A DNA stretch of 64,000 nt from Apostichopus japonicus (lineage: Eukaryota; Echinodermata; Holothuroidea; Aspidochirotida; Stichopodidae), in assembly GCF_037975245.1 (NCBI RefSeq), contig NC_092568.1, positions 5,864,501 through 5,928,500 on the forward strand, read 5' to 3'. Position numbers and translations under genes: made by a program. The first letter of the stretch is position 1; each line of letters begins with the position of its first letter. The notes below the pieces were generated by a model that was given only the letters and a program-made list of their open reading frames with translations, did no database searches and was not told the DNA's origin. Positions 37,601-50,000 of the stretch are shown piece by piece.

Positions 37601-38948
37601 GAGTTGCTACTGTGTACAATAAAATCAGAGCAGATAGCTAATAGGTCTGAGCACTGTGTACCTATTGTGTATATAATAAAATCAGGACACATATAGCTAT
37701 TAACTGGTATATGATACCAGCTTAGTGCACCCTTCAGGGAGAGAACAAATACCCCACATAAAATATGTCTATGCTAAATGAAAAATATTCAGCTGTGTTA
37801 AGCAGAAGACTTAGAGAAACACTTACTGTAACTGTGGAATGATACCAGCAGCCTCATTGGTTCCAGGGGTTGCTGGTGTTCTTGGGGTGGAAGGAAATGG
37901 GGAGTAAACTGAGGGAGTACCACCATAGGCCTGAGAAGGGTGCATCATTTGGTTACTAGCAGGGTAATTGGAGGCAGGCGTCAACTGGCGCTGTATAGAG
38001 GGAGGGTTGCTGCCAGGGTAGACTGGAAAATTCCTGTTTCTGTCATCATCGTCATCCTGTGATCACAAACAATAGAATTTGTAATGAACAATGTTTGCAT
38101 GTGATGTTCAAAGTTACATTCTGTACATTAAGTAGCTTTTCTGTGTAGCAATAACATTGCCAATGACCAACCAAAGACACTCCTCTACGTGTATGTATCT
38201 TCACTAAATGCAGGTTAACTCAAGAGTAATGAATGATTGATTTTTGCGATTCCAAACATTTTGTCACTCTTTCTACTTAAATACCTGCAATATGAACACT
38301 AAATTAACATTAATCAACCCCATTAAAATTGTTTGAAAAACTTGATGTGGAAAAAATATTTAGGGACTAATTTGGGGTTCAAATTTTGTGTGGCAGTTTT
38401 GAATTTTGTCTCTTATAAAATACTTATGGCTGCTGTGTATAAATACTTAAAACTAGTGCTATAAAACATTACATTTGTATAGCAATTTGACCATTTTGCA
38501 TAGAATTTAGCGATGTGATACTGGTTAATTATACCCTGAGGCTGATGCTAGGGTTTGAGTTTCATGCCCACAGCTCTTGGCAACATAAGTTGTGGTTGCA
38601 CAGAAAGATGTCAATGAGCTGGTGATATTGGTAATTTTCACCATTGTCTAACACTTGTATTCCTCCCCATGATATCACTTCATGGGACCATGATACTGTA
38701 TGAGACAAACAGTACAATGGTAATAATATTGCAACAATGTGTCTGTACTGTTAATTTGTTAAAGCTATACATGTAAGATTTGACAGTGTCATCCATTAAA
38801 CTTTTGAGGTATTATTTCAATAAATTCCAACTGATGCCCAAAGACTCATCAATAATAATAATAATTATAATAATGTTATAATAAGATGAATTTATTTTAG
38901 TTTCCTTACCTGAGAGGACTGACTGAGATTTGACATGTTGCCATACAT
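34691..38948 (-). CDS. TBP: TATA-box-binding protein
   Basis: Spliced CDS, 7 exons, 789 bp, 262 aa: 38910-38948, 37827-38056, 36842-36929, 36373-36528, 35698-35801, 35128-35222, 34691-34767. All junctions are in frame with GT..AG ends. Residues about 84-262 are the bipartite saddle core, nearly identical to human: [45 protein letters not shown] and [10 protein letters not shown] at the end. The DNA-bending phenylalanines in [22 protein letters not shown] and the residue of DAFQNIY are kept. TBP nucleates TFIID, SL1 and TFIIIB at promoters in the nucleus. The N-terminus (1-83) begins [13 protein letters not shown], then a DDDDD run and a Pro/Ser/Tyr-rich part with [10 protein letters not shown], and has no glutamine tract, unlike human TBP. 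TBPL2 and TBPL1 are vertebrate or divergent paralogues; the core here is TBP-type. Confidence 0.97.
34847..35055. repeat. Degenerate repeat of about 100 bp in a TBP intron
   Basis: Blocks with GGACTGCCACAACACCCTAG, TGTGAACAGAGGTGAAATAC and an ACAGCACCCAACAGATGAACAGAAT-like stretch recur about 2.5 times between the last two TBP coding exons. Confidence 0.75.
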
Positions 38949-39764
38949 CTTGGCAGAAGATACAGACAGCGCTGTGTCCCTCAACCAGGAAAGCAAAAAC
39001 AATTGTAGACAGCTATTTAGTAGAATAAGGTCAGGAATTTAGACGCATCTGTGAGTGACACTTCAATGCTTAACCTGTTGACACAATAACCTGTTGAATT
39101 AAAACAAGATATATAACAAAATAAATCAGGCAGAATGGAAAATCTAAACAATTAAAAGTCGTCTGCCACTTTCTTGGAATTTGCAGTTCTCATAGGCATG
39201 CTTGTGGAGAAAATTCACAGTAAAAGAACTAGTACCACTAAATTTCCAGTCTTGTTTCAAGAACCAGTCTGATTTGGAGACCACAAACTGTTTCAAAGAG
39301 AGACCTGCAAATAATAATACTGTACCTGACAAAATTGCCCTAGTTGAACAGAGGTCACAACTTCACCAACATAATGAAGCCTACATGTAAACCCCTATTA
39401 TAGGTATGGCTTCACCAAATGTTACAACTAGAAAGCCATTTCCATGAATTACATCACAAAGTCCTAGTGCTATCAGTTTTTCATCAGTCAAAATGAATAA
39501 TGTTGCATATACTGTATATACATGTTGTTAACATGGCTAATAAGGTCATAGAGGTATCAAGAGAGTAATGGACACTGTGCTATAATACAGGAACTTTGCT
39601 AGTTTCAGATGGTTAATTTAGTCTTTGTTTGGCGACTTGTATTTCGCTGTGACTGCCAATGATTACCAAATGTATAAGTATCATGTAAAGAAACGGATTT
39701 GAGAATATAACTGAGATCATGGCCGATGTAAGGAGTATTAATTTGTTAACATTTCAATTAGGTC

Positions 39765-40060
39765 ACTCCTATTCGCCCGGCAGTCAGAATAAGAGAAACA
39801 TATTATGTTATTCGCCGGTCAGCTGGACGAATAAAATGTAGTGTCCACAGTATTCATCCGCAGGAAAGAATGCATCAACTTAATCTCCCTCAGCCAGATT
39901 AATAAGGAATAAAACTATTGCCCCAGTCGCTGGACGAAAGGCAAAGATAACATGTTATTGACCTTGCAGCCAGACAAATAAGGAATACTGCCCTCGTTTT
40001 GGGTCCAGGAGAATAACGTGATCGCCTTCCTTATTCCTTCGTCAGATTGACAAAGATGGA
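39765..40060. repeat. Degenerate repeat in the TBP 5' UTR intron
   Basis: Variants of TTCGCCGGTCAGCTGGACGA followed by ATAAGGAATA recur about every 40-60 bp (near 39773, 39811, 39890, 39930 and 39965). Copies are diverged, so this is an old array or fragmented element. No coding potential seen. Confidence 0.5.
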
Positions 40061-40899
40061 ATCGCATGAGGAAAGCCACATGTTCTGTATGTAGTTAAAT
40101 GTATGAAATTGTTAACCTGTTATTTGCACGTGCTGATTGTAAGAGCTAGTTTATAAAAGAAGTTATTGAAATGTCACCTACAATTACAGGGCTGGTTCTC
40201 ATTACTGTTATGTTGGGGAATTGTGAACTTGACACGGCAGACATTTTGTGGTAAAATTCTGCTCAATTGTACATACAGTAGGCCCTAAGCACAGGACCTT
40301 AAATATTTTGAGATCATTACATTTCTGAGGAGCTACACATATGAAAAACACATACAGTTGAGTGATTAGGATTTTTCCTTGATAGACATCGTTGATCAAA
40401 TCCTAGGCTAAAGTGCGTCAATTATGAGCCCACCCTGCTATAGTATAGGCTATGACTAAAGTATGTCTAGGCTATGCCCTAACGTTAGGTTAACAAAGTT
40501 CACTGTAACGTTTCCAGTACGTAGTAGCCAGTATACCATAGCTCCTCATACCGCTGTATTCTTTGTAAAAGTGCTGCACCAAAATGAAACACACATGCGC
40601 TTGTTCACGCAATACTCACGAGAGTTAAGTTTCGACTTTCGACAAATTTTGTTTGTGAACAAAGCTACATCAATGCATGCAACCTAGATTTGGCATGGCT
40701 CATCTACACTGTACGTATGGTAGCCTAGGCCAGGCGCCTATGTATCCAAAATTATATGTTGCACGGTGATTGAATTGATTAAAGTGGCACTGACAGTGGA
40801 ATTTGAAGGAAACTATTACGACAGTTCTGCAAGTGATACAAAATCTGATTCATCAACGCTTTTAATCCTGCTTCTTTTCCTCCTGCAACTAAGAAGTGA

Positions 40900-41033
40900 C
40901 AGATAGCTTACTTGAAACAGTATGGCGGTCACGTCAGTCAGTGTTCGTTATTCAGACGATTAAAGTTCAAAACAAACGACTGGTTAAATAAGTCTAGTCA
41001 TTGTAAAAACAAAAATAAACAGAAGGCCAGAAA
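40900..41033. promoter_or_regulatory. Shared divergent promoter of TBP and ATG14
   Basis: The ATG14 start codon (41034) lies about 120 bp from the putative TBP first-exon donor (40912), so both transcripts must begin in this interval. It contains TATGGCGG (40921-40928, YY1-like on one strand) overlapping GTCACGTCAGTCA (40928-40940), which includes a CRE half site and is close to an E-box/CLEAR-type GTCACGTGAC with a changed right half. No TATA box. This is inference from geometry and motif reading. Confidence 0.55.
40912..40990 (-). promoter_or_regulatory. TBP: Probable TBP non-coding first exon
   Basis: On the minus strand the sequence CCATACTGTTTCAA is followed by a good donor GTAAGC (intron starts at 40911). 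A pyrimidine-rich acceptor lies upstream of the TBP ATG (TTTTTGCTTTCCTGGTTGAG, ending about 38970-38983), which would join a 5' UTR exon here to the first coding exon. The 5' end is unknown; 40990 is a guess bounded by the ATG14 start at 41034. Confidence 0.5.
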
Positions 41034-44000
41034 ATGGATTCAGAAGAATCGAATTTTGATGAATTCGCACGCTTTACATTCATTGGAAGAGGAATAACAT
41101 GTTCTCTGTGTCATTCAAGTAGAAAACCGTTTATATGTCAGAACTGCGTCAAAAAGGGAGACTTTCATAGTTCCTATTCAGCCAATAGTGAAAGGTGACT
41201 CCTACTCCGGGGACCAAACGATATGCAATTACATTAAGGCAATAGCATACTAACATTGAAGTTATGTAGATAGTACTAGGCCTAGTCCTTTGGTCTGCGA
41301 AAATTACACTTGTATTCGTAATAACATCGTCTAGGCTACAGTTGATTTTTACTGTAGTGCGTGTAGTGGCATAATCATAGTTTGCCCTCCCCAACCCCAA
41401 AGTTGTCCTGTTGAAAATGTTTCAAGAAGTGTTTGTATAATTTGCTGGTGGTTCTGCACTTTTGACTAGGCCTAAGTATTTGTCTTATATATATTGTGTG
41501 AGTTATTCCAAGCGGTGACAGCCCGATATTCATAAGGTTCTATATTCATAAGGTTCATTGTTCATATGGGTCATCCATAATGTTCATTGTCCATAAGGTT
41601 CGCGATTCATAATGAGCAAAACGGTTCATTGTTCATAAGGTTCGTTATTCATAATGAAAAATAAGGTTCGTTGTTCATAATTGGTAAAAGGGTTTGATAT
41701 TCATAATGGTGAAAATGGTTCGTTGTTCATAATTGGTAAATGGGTTCGATATTCATAATGGTGAAAAAGGCTCGTTATTCATAATAGGACGAAGGGTTCA
41801 ATATTCATAATAGAGCAATGGGTTTGTAATCCATAATAGACAAAAAGGTTCGTTATTCATAATAGGAGGAAAGGTTCGATATTCATAATGGAACAAAAGG
41901 TCCATTATTCATAATAGGCCAAGCCTAAAAGGTTCGGTATCATTCACAATGAGGAAAAGGACCCCCTTTAGGAAACGAACAAGTTTATGCCGTTTCCGTA
42001 CAAGTCGGTAGGAAATCGTAAAAATTTGCATATGAAGCGTACAAAAAGGCATTTGCATATTTTTGCATAATAGCATGCATATTAATCAGGCCGATTTTGC
42101 AATCGAGTCAAACAAAATAGTGTCGATAAAATACAGGAAGTAGAGAGGACTGGCCCAAAGGAATATGTCGAAAATATAGGTTTTGCTGCAGAGGGTCGAG
42201 TGAAGCATGGTCTTGATAGTGTGTGGCTCATATTCTCTGCAAAATTATGCATCCGCCACCATCTGGTGGTGCCCCCCCCATAGGACTGTTCTGCCCCCCC
42301 CCTGTGCCCCCCGAATAAAAAGTCTGTTGAGGCCACTGGTTGAACACTATAGGCCAAAATGGAGGACGTCATTTGCACTTGTATGACACACTTCTCTCCT
42401 ATTATGAATAACGAACCTTTTTTCACATGATGTATTACGATCCCTTTGATTGAAATGAATATCGGACCCTTTCTCCTATTATGAATAACAAACCTTTTTT
42501 CCCATTATGAATAACGGACCCTTCGCTCCATTATGAATATCAGACCTTTCTTCCTATTATGAATAATGAACCTTTTTGTCTATTATGGATTACGAACCCT
42601 TTGTTCTATTATGAATATCGAACCCTTTGTCCCATTATGAATAACAAGCCTTTTTGTCCATTATGGATATCGAACCGTTTTGCCCATTATGAATACCGGA
42701 CCTTATGAATTAAGATCCCTTTTTATTATGAATAACGAACCTTTATATCCATTATGAATAGCAAACCTTTTTATCGAAAAAATGCACGTTATGAATAACA
42801 AACCTTATGAACAATGACCCTTATGAATAGCAGACCTTATGAATATCGGGTTGACCCCATTCCAAGCTAGCGTATATCTGGGATCTAAAATTGTGGCAGG
42901 CAGTTACTGAATGCGTTCATGGCTGGTGACAGTGATAAAGCTCTAAGTTTGATTAGAGGTGACCCCTAAATTATTCCTGCACAATGCTGCTTTGGTCACA
43001 TTGATGAATGATCTAACATAATGATCGACTGCTCAATAGACCTTGGAAACATCTGGGAAGCTGGCAATGGATTAGAGCAATGCATTTGAAAACCTGCATT
43101 TTAATTGTGAAATAAAGTATAAAATGAGTTAGAAATATAACTGACTTGCTGAACAGCATGAGGTGTATACAAAAATCCAGTTTGCCTCCCGCAATTATAT
43201 GAGGCTTTTAAACTACATTTTGATCAGATGGTTGGCTGTGAACAGTATGTAATGCACCCCTACATTTTGTCACATTTGTATCAGAATTGCACAGGACAGG
43301 CTGATTGCCAGCAATGTGCAAACTCAAAACAAGCAAAAACATGAACAATTCCTGTAGATGTACACAGCTGCAACATTCCAAAACTCAGAATGTGATTGCT
43401 TACCTGTTAATTTCAATTTAATTTTTGCTGTGGGATTGTGGGTACAATTTTTCTCTGTAGATGTTTTTCCATTTGTTTACTTAAACTATCAAACATTAAC
43501 CTGTTTTCCAGTTATGCTGAAAAGTTGAAGAAATATCACAAACTGAAGACAGATCATCGACAATTGCAGCAAAGGTTTGTTCATTCAATTTTGAGGACCA
43601 CTGATATTCCATATCTTGGACGTTTACAGAGCAAGAAAAATTATGGTATTCGATAGCCTATTAAATGTCCAAATAACTTACTTGTTCAGCCATTTACAAT
43701 AAAAAGATTTAACCATTTAGACACCAATTGAAATGAATAACACTATTTTTGGGAGAGTACTTAGTACCAAGTCCCTAGTCCCCTCCATTCACCCTGTGGT
43801 CGCCAATGGTTTTAATGTGAGGTCTGTATTTGTGAATGTGCAGGTCTTTATTTCATATTACAGTATTACAATTCTTTATCTGTGCACATTGTATTTCATG
43901 CCGTCTCTATTTAAAAGAGAAAATTTTAAATCCAAATTCATTTCACAATAGTCAGAAAGCTGGAACTTAAATAATGTACATAAAATTCAGCTTCTCAGAA

Positions 44001-47000
44001 GCAGCATGAAAATTAAAGCAACGTGTGCCCTGCCTTGTTGTATCCCAGTTGTTCATATGAGACCAAACCAATGAACTTTTAATTTGTTGTTTCAATTTCA
44101 CAAGAATATTTAAAAGGACTCACTGGGTTGCTACATTCATAGCTATACGATGGGGTTAACATCATTATGAACTCTATCATAAAGAAATTTTCAGCCACTG
44201 AAGTCTGAAGAAGATCCTGCTAGGATCAAAACATCAGGCCCTCTTACTTGTACACATTAAAGAAATTTTATAAAATTTTAGAGGTGCAAACCTTTACAGC
44301 AACAAATCTCATTGCAACAGAAAGTGTAATAAAGTTGTTCCTCTTTTTACTTTACTAAATACATCTACAAATTACATATTTGCCTCCAGTCTCAAAGTAT
44401 GGTATTAACTGGACTTAATATTCAATGACAGAATATATTAGCAGTCTTCATTATTACTGTTAGAACCCATGGGCTTGCAAGGTACAGTTCATGTAAAAAA
44501 AAAAAGCATTAAATCATTAATTATTTTCCAAAATTTGCAGAAAAGCAATTCTACACATTTGCTTACAGTAATTTCCTCCATTTCCCTTCACAGGCTATCG
44601 CTGAAGGTGTCTGAGGTACTAATAGCTAAAGATAATAAGGTAACTTCTTTGCCAATGGAATTATACCCAAATGTCCAATGCTTCATGTTGCATCTGCATT
44701 AAGGCTAAGCACTGTGGCTTTAGTTGGACTGTTTATCTAGATCGTTTTTTGGTTATGTTATTGTTTATAAATTTTAAACATCTAATATTAATTGGTCAAA
44801 TAATTGATCACATAGAGCAAATTTCTATGCATGATGGTCAATTGGTTTCCAAATATTAAGATGTTTAGCTGTATTTAGACACAGAACCTTAGAATTTCAG
44901 TTTTTCATGAGGACATGGCTCGTACGGTCGTATCGGCCATTGTATATTTTATGATAGCACAGTTATTTCTATATCACGTACATCAGTTGTATGCTACTAT
45001 TGGCTGTTGCCAGTTTCTGTGTTTTCACATTATCCAAAATTCCAAACATGCTAGTTAAGACAAAATATGTTTCTAGAGCAAAGCCTTCAAATTGTAGCTT
45101 CCATAATGTTTCCTAATACAGTATTTTATTAGCTGTGGGTGCTTTGATGTAGTTGCTTGTGAAGCTGACATCGTAAGGTATTCTTTGCAGGAAACTCAAA
45201 TATCTGAACTATTGGAGAGGATTGGACTACGAAAAAAATATGTAGAAGAAGAGACAAAGGCAGCACAAAATGGTGAGAATAAACTAAATCGACCTGATTT
45301 AGGAGTAAAATGAATCAAGAATGATAAGTGAGGGGAAAGAACTTTAAAACCTCATATATCCTATTTTGAATCCTACCACACTTAAGGATTCCTAGCCACA
45401 AAGGTGTTCCTTTGAAATGGAGGACAGACCAAATTAAAACTATTTTCTGTTAAGAAATTTACCTTAAAAAGTTATGAATGTCTGCATTTTGTAAAGCCAC
45501 AGACAATATAAGCCAATGAAGTTATATTGCTCATAACTGATATTACCTAAAACATAAGTGGCAAGGAATGTAAAGTACTAAATTTCTGACAGTCTTCAAG
45601 ACAAGATAAAAGGTAAATCAATGATAAATTCAATGGTTTAAAAGCATTGTAAGATATTTGGTAACTGAATTGTTTTATTCTTTAATTTGATATTTTAACA
45701 GACAAAGAGGAACTGAAGCAACTCAAGAAAACCATTGAAGACAAAAGAAAGAAAGCTAAAGTACATCAACAGAAAATGGACAAAATAGCAAGATACATCG
45801 GTAAACATTGTTAGCAATGATGTCTTGTTCCAGCCTAGATCATTTTTAATCCAGTTGTCCCATTTGTCATCCCCAAATGTTGATTTCACTAGGCACCAAA
45901 GCAAGAAGTATATAAATTATTCGGAAATTTGTGTGTCACCCTTCCACAGAGATATGAGAAGTGTTTTCCAAGAATCTCATAAACCTGTTGATCATATGCA
46001 GCACAAAAACTGGCCCCATAATTTTGTAGCATTGAAAATAAGTTCTACTGTGCTTGGTCTTTAATACCACCAGAATTCCAGAGTTTTATTATTGACAACA
46101 TGATTGTAATATATTAACATTTGAACAGGCTCCAGCTTTTTCCATCCCACCAGCTTAGAGTGTTCCTAAAAAAGAAGATGACTTAACCAGGGTTAATATC
46201 CAAAAGTGTAAATACACTGAAATTCCCCCAAAATGTAATCAAAAGCTATCAAACCTAGAGAAGAACAGAAATGCAGCTTCATAGGCATTAGACAAATACA
46301 CCAGTTGGATTTTAAATTTGGATTGTCTGCTCTTAACTTTATAGAACAGTTGAAGAAGAACTTGTCTGTGCTGCAGACAAAACTGGAAGAGAAGGAACAG
46401 AAACTTTGTGATCTCAGACGAAAAAGTTTACATCAGATGACAGAACATTTATTTCCAATATCTTATATTACAAGGTAGTTTTCATTTCTTCATGTTAAGA
46501 CTTGATTCGTTATTCAAGTCTCTATGCACCCCTCACCTCCCCCATTCCCTTGAGATCAGCTATAAAGGTAAATTCATAACTCTGGGTTGTCAGGAGGTTT
46601 TTTTTTTAATACTGATTGCCTCATTTCCCCTTTAAACTTAACCTACTGTTTAGTGTTCTATTGTGAGGTACTATATTACAATGACGTAAGACAAATAAGT
46701 GAGTTTATGTTCAAAACATACCAAGACCACTGTGGCTTATATTCAGCCCTTTATGTGGTGACTCTCTGTTTATTTAGCCCATGTTATTACCTAGGTTACT
46801 TCTTTCAACTACAATTTATGCATAGCATTTGTTCATTATATATTCACTATGCTAGAACTATAAAGAATTTATTTAATTCTATACTTGTCGATATTATCAT
46901 TCAAAATACCTTGTCTTTTCACAACTACATATATTGTAAATTAATGATGCAAAAGCTTGTGCTTTTAGTATAAAGCAGTTGGAAATTTTGAGTTTTGGTT

Positions 47001-50000
47001 ATCAACTCTTTAACTTGTAGTAGGTTAAAGCTGTATCTGTATGTTTAAGAGACAAATGCATTTAAGTATTTCTCAAAGAAGACCAAAACCAGTTTGAAAA
47101 GTTAGCACCTCAAGTAATATAACTTCAGAAAGTTTTATAGACTGATTGAATATTAAATATTGAAATCAAAGACGACCAATAAATGCATATAAGGAGTGCC
47201 ATGGTATGCTTGTTTCAAGTCTAGCATGTATTAGTATAACCATTCTCTGACCAGGTCTGATGATGAGGAGGAGGAGGAGGAGGAGGATGCAACTACAAGA
47301 GATGAAGGTTTATCACAGGAAGCTTCTCTTGAAGAGTCAGAGGATTCAAATGTGGTTGCTAAGCTAGCTGAAGCCAGGAGGACATCCTATGTCAAGGGTA
47401 GATGGGTGTACGCTGATGATTCACAGGAATCACAATATAGTATTGTGCATCCTTCTGCATCCTTACCAGCTAATGGAGAATATTCAGCCTTTACAGCTTG
47501 GAGTAAGTTAAACTTGGAATGATGAGCCATATGTGTCTAGATACCTCAATCAATACCCTCATCAGCAATACCCTCCCACCCATACCAGTCCGTACCCTCA
47601 TCAGCAATATACCCTCCCACCCATACCAGTCCTTACCCTCATCAGCAATACCCTCCCACCCATACCAGTACATTCCCACATCAGCAATACCTCCCATCCA
47701 TACCAGTGCATACCCTCATCAGCAATACCCTCCCACCCATACCAGTCCGTACCCTCATCAGCAATATACCCTCCCACCCATACCAGTCCTTACCCTCATC
47801 AGCAATCCCTCCCACCCATACCAGTCCATACCCTCATCAGCAATACCCTCCCACCCATACCAGTACATTCCCACATCAGCAATACCTCCCATCCATACCA
47901 GTGCATACCCTCATCAGCAATACCCTCCCACCCATATCAATCCATACCCTCATCAGCATACCCACTTTACCCTCCAACCCATACCAGTCCATACTCCATT
48001 TGCATCTTGCCATGTTCAGTTAACAGTAGCAGCGAAATCTAAACAATATATGAATGAAAGACAGATGGGAATGCTAAGTCCTTAGTTTACTTCCAAACTG
48101 GACAAAGGTTTGAGTTTATCTGTTCTAAATGGTGCTGTAAGTCCTTTAGTTAAATTTGAGATTTGTTGTTTGATTTCCCAGTCAATCCTTTTTATAGTAT
48201 GTTTCATTTGATTTAAGATTCCTGTAGTTCTAACTAAAGAACTGCAACACATTGTCTGATTGGTTGTGTCAGTCCACTGATGTATCAACTTTCTTGTCAA
48301 TTTTGATGCAGTTTCATTATTTTAAAGACACTTCTCTACATTTAGTAACTGCATGCATTCAATTCCATCATGTAATAATATTGATTCTTTTAAATTTTGT
48401 TGGCAGTTATAAGCCAAGAAGATCCATACACAAACCTAGAATTACACAACCCTGGACATCAGACATTGGGTGCAATGTCTTACGTTGCTCAACTAACACA
48501 ACACATTGCTTGGTACCTGGGCATTCCTTTACCTAAAAGACTTTCATTTAGGTGAGTCAATGCTTGCGTAATTTGTTTGTATGGTAATATTAATTTTGCT
48601 GTGACTCTTATATGCAAAGAAGGCTTTCAAGGCCTAAGTGTGAAACTTCCATAAAAATGACCTACGCTAAGTTTTTAATGATATAACAGCAGTCTGCAGT
48701 ATCTGATGATGGTTACTAAACTCAGCCACTTTTTAACTTTAAATATTTACCTTACCTAGACCGTCTTCCTATAACGTTACTTTTTCTTGAATTTGCAGCT
48801 ATTTTTGCCTCAAAGAGCTGGACTTGAAGGAATTTTCTTTTGGAGTTGAAAAACTGAATGTTAATGTACTGTACTTATGCTGTACTCAGGTAAGTAATAT
48901 GCTAATTGATACCTGCTGTAGAAATTATGTGTTATGAGATACTCTGAATAGGTAACAAGATCTTGGTCTCTGTCACAATGTGACAATAAACTATGACTTT
49001 GTGAAATTTAGCCACATTTGATGGTTTGGAAGATATTTAGCATAACCTTTAAAGATCATATCATATATTATCATAACTATTATCTTATGGTCACAGTTAT
49101 AGGGAACATGTAACTTTGTATCTGTGTGTTTGTCTTTCAAACAGTAAATCTTAAAATAGTGAGTTCCTATCAATCATATATTTGGGTATTTTAATTACCA
49201 ATATATTCACAGTGGAAAACAAGCTTGTGATAACAATAAAAGGTCTATACTTTATCTCTGCTTATTACATCATCAAACATGTCATTCCTATCCCCCTCAC
49301 TGATTAAATTGGCTATCAGCTTAAAGAGGTGTGTGTTGAACGTGGACTCTGTTAGGGGTATGGGAGGGTTTTTCTGTTTAGGGGGCGGGTCTCAATGCAT
49401 TGCATGGTGCAAAGTCATTGTGACATTTGGCTCTGACAAATATGCAGTTGACACATCTGACAAAATATTCAGAAAGCCTCCTGTACGGATTTATATATCT
49501 TATATTTCATCTGCATAAGTAATGTAACTATGCGATCAGCTTGGTAGTCATCCCAGTGATGTTTCCTCTTATATTCCAGGGTGTAGACCCCGAATTTCTC
49601 CACCCTCGTAGTCCCTTGGGTAATCTTTGGCAGCTGATCAAGTGCAAGAGTCCATTGCTTGGCAGGTATGTACATAGTGTTGCCATACTTTATCTGAGGC
49701 AAGGTTTTACTTTGATGGGTCCTCCCTTCCCATTGATTTTGAAGAGTTCATAATTGAAAATGCTATCAGATTTGATGTTTAAAAGCTCAATCTCAATGGA
49801 ATATCAGAATGATTAAGGGACTGTTAATAATATGTGCTCATATTGGAATGGCTTTGATGGTTTAATCACTGTCAAGAAATTTAGTTCATTGTCTTTATTG
49901 GAACTTCGTTACGTTTTGTTGAATCCACCCAGAAGCGCAGGTGAGATAGAAAAAGAGGATATCGCTGGATAAATCTGGACATATGGTAACCCAATATGTA

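Noticed and set aside
42082-42426. 114-codon minus-strand frame in the centre of the foldback element
   Set aside because: Low-complexity Gly tract from poly-C DNA and no transposase motif; treated as chance.
47519-48085. Plus-strand frames of 105-188 codons rich in Pro, His and Ile
   Set aside because: They come from a 39-bp minisatellite inside ATG14 intron 7. All three frames are open, as expected for a period divisible by three.
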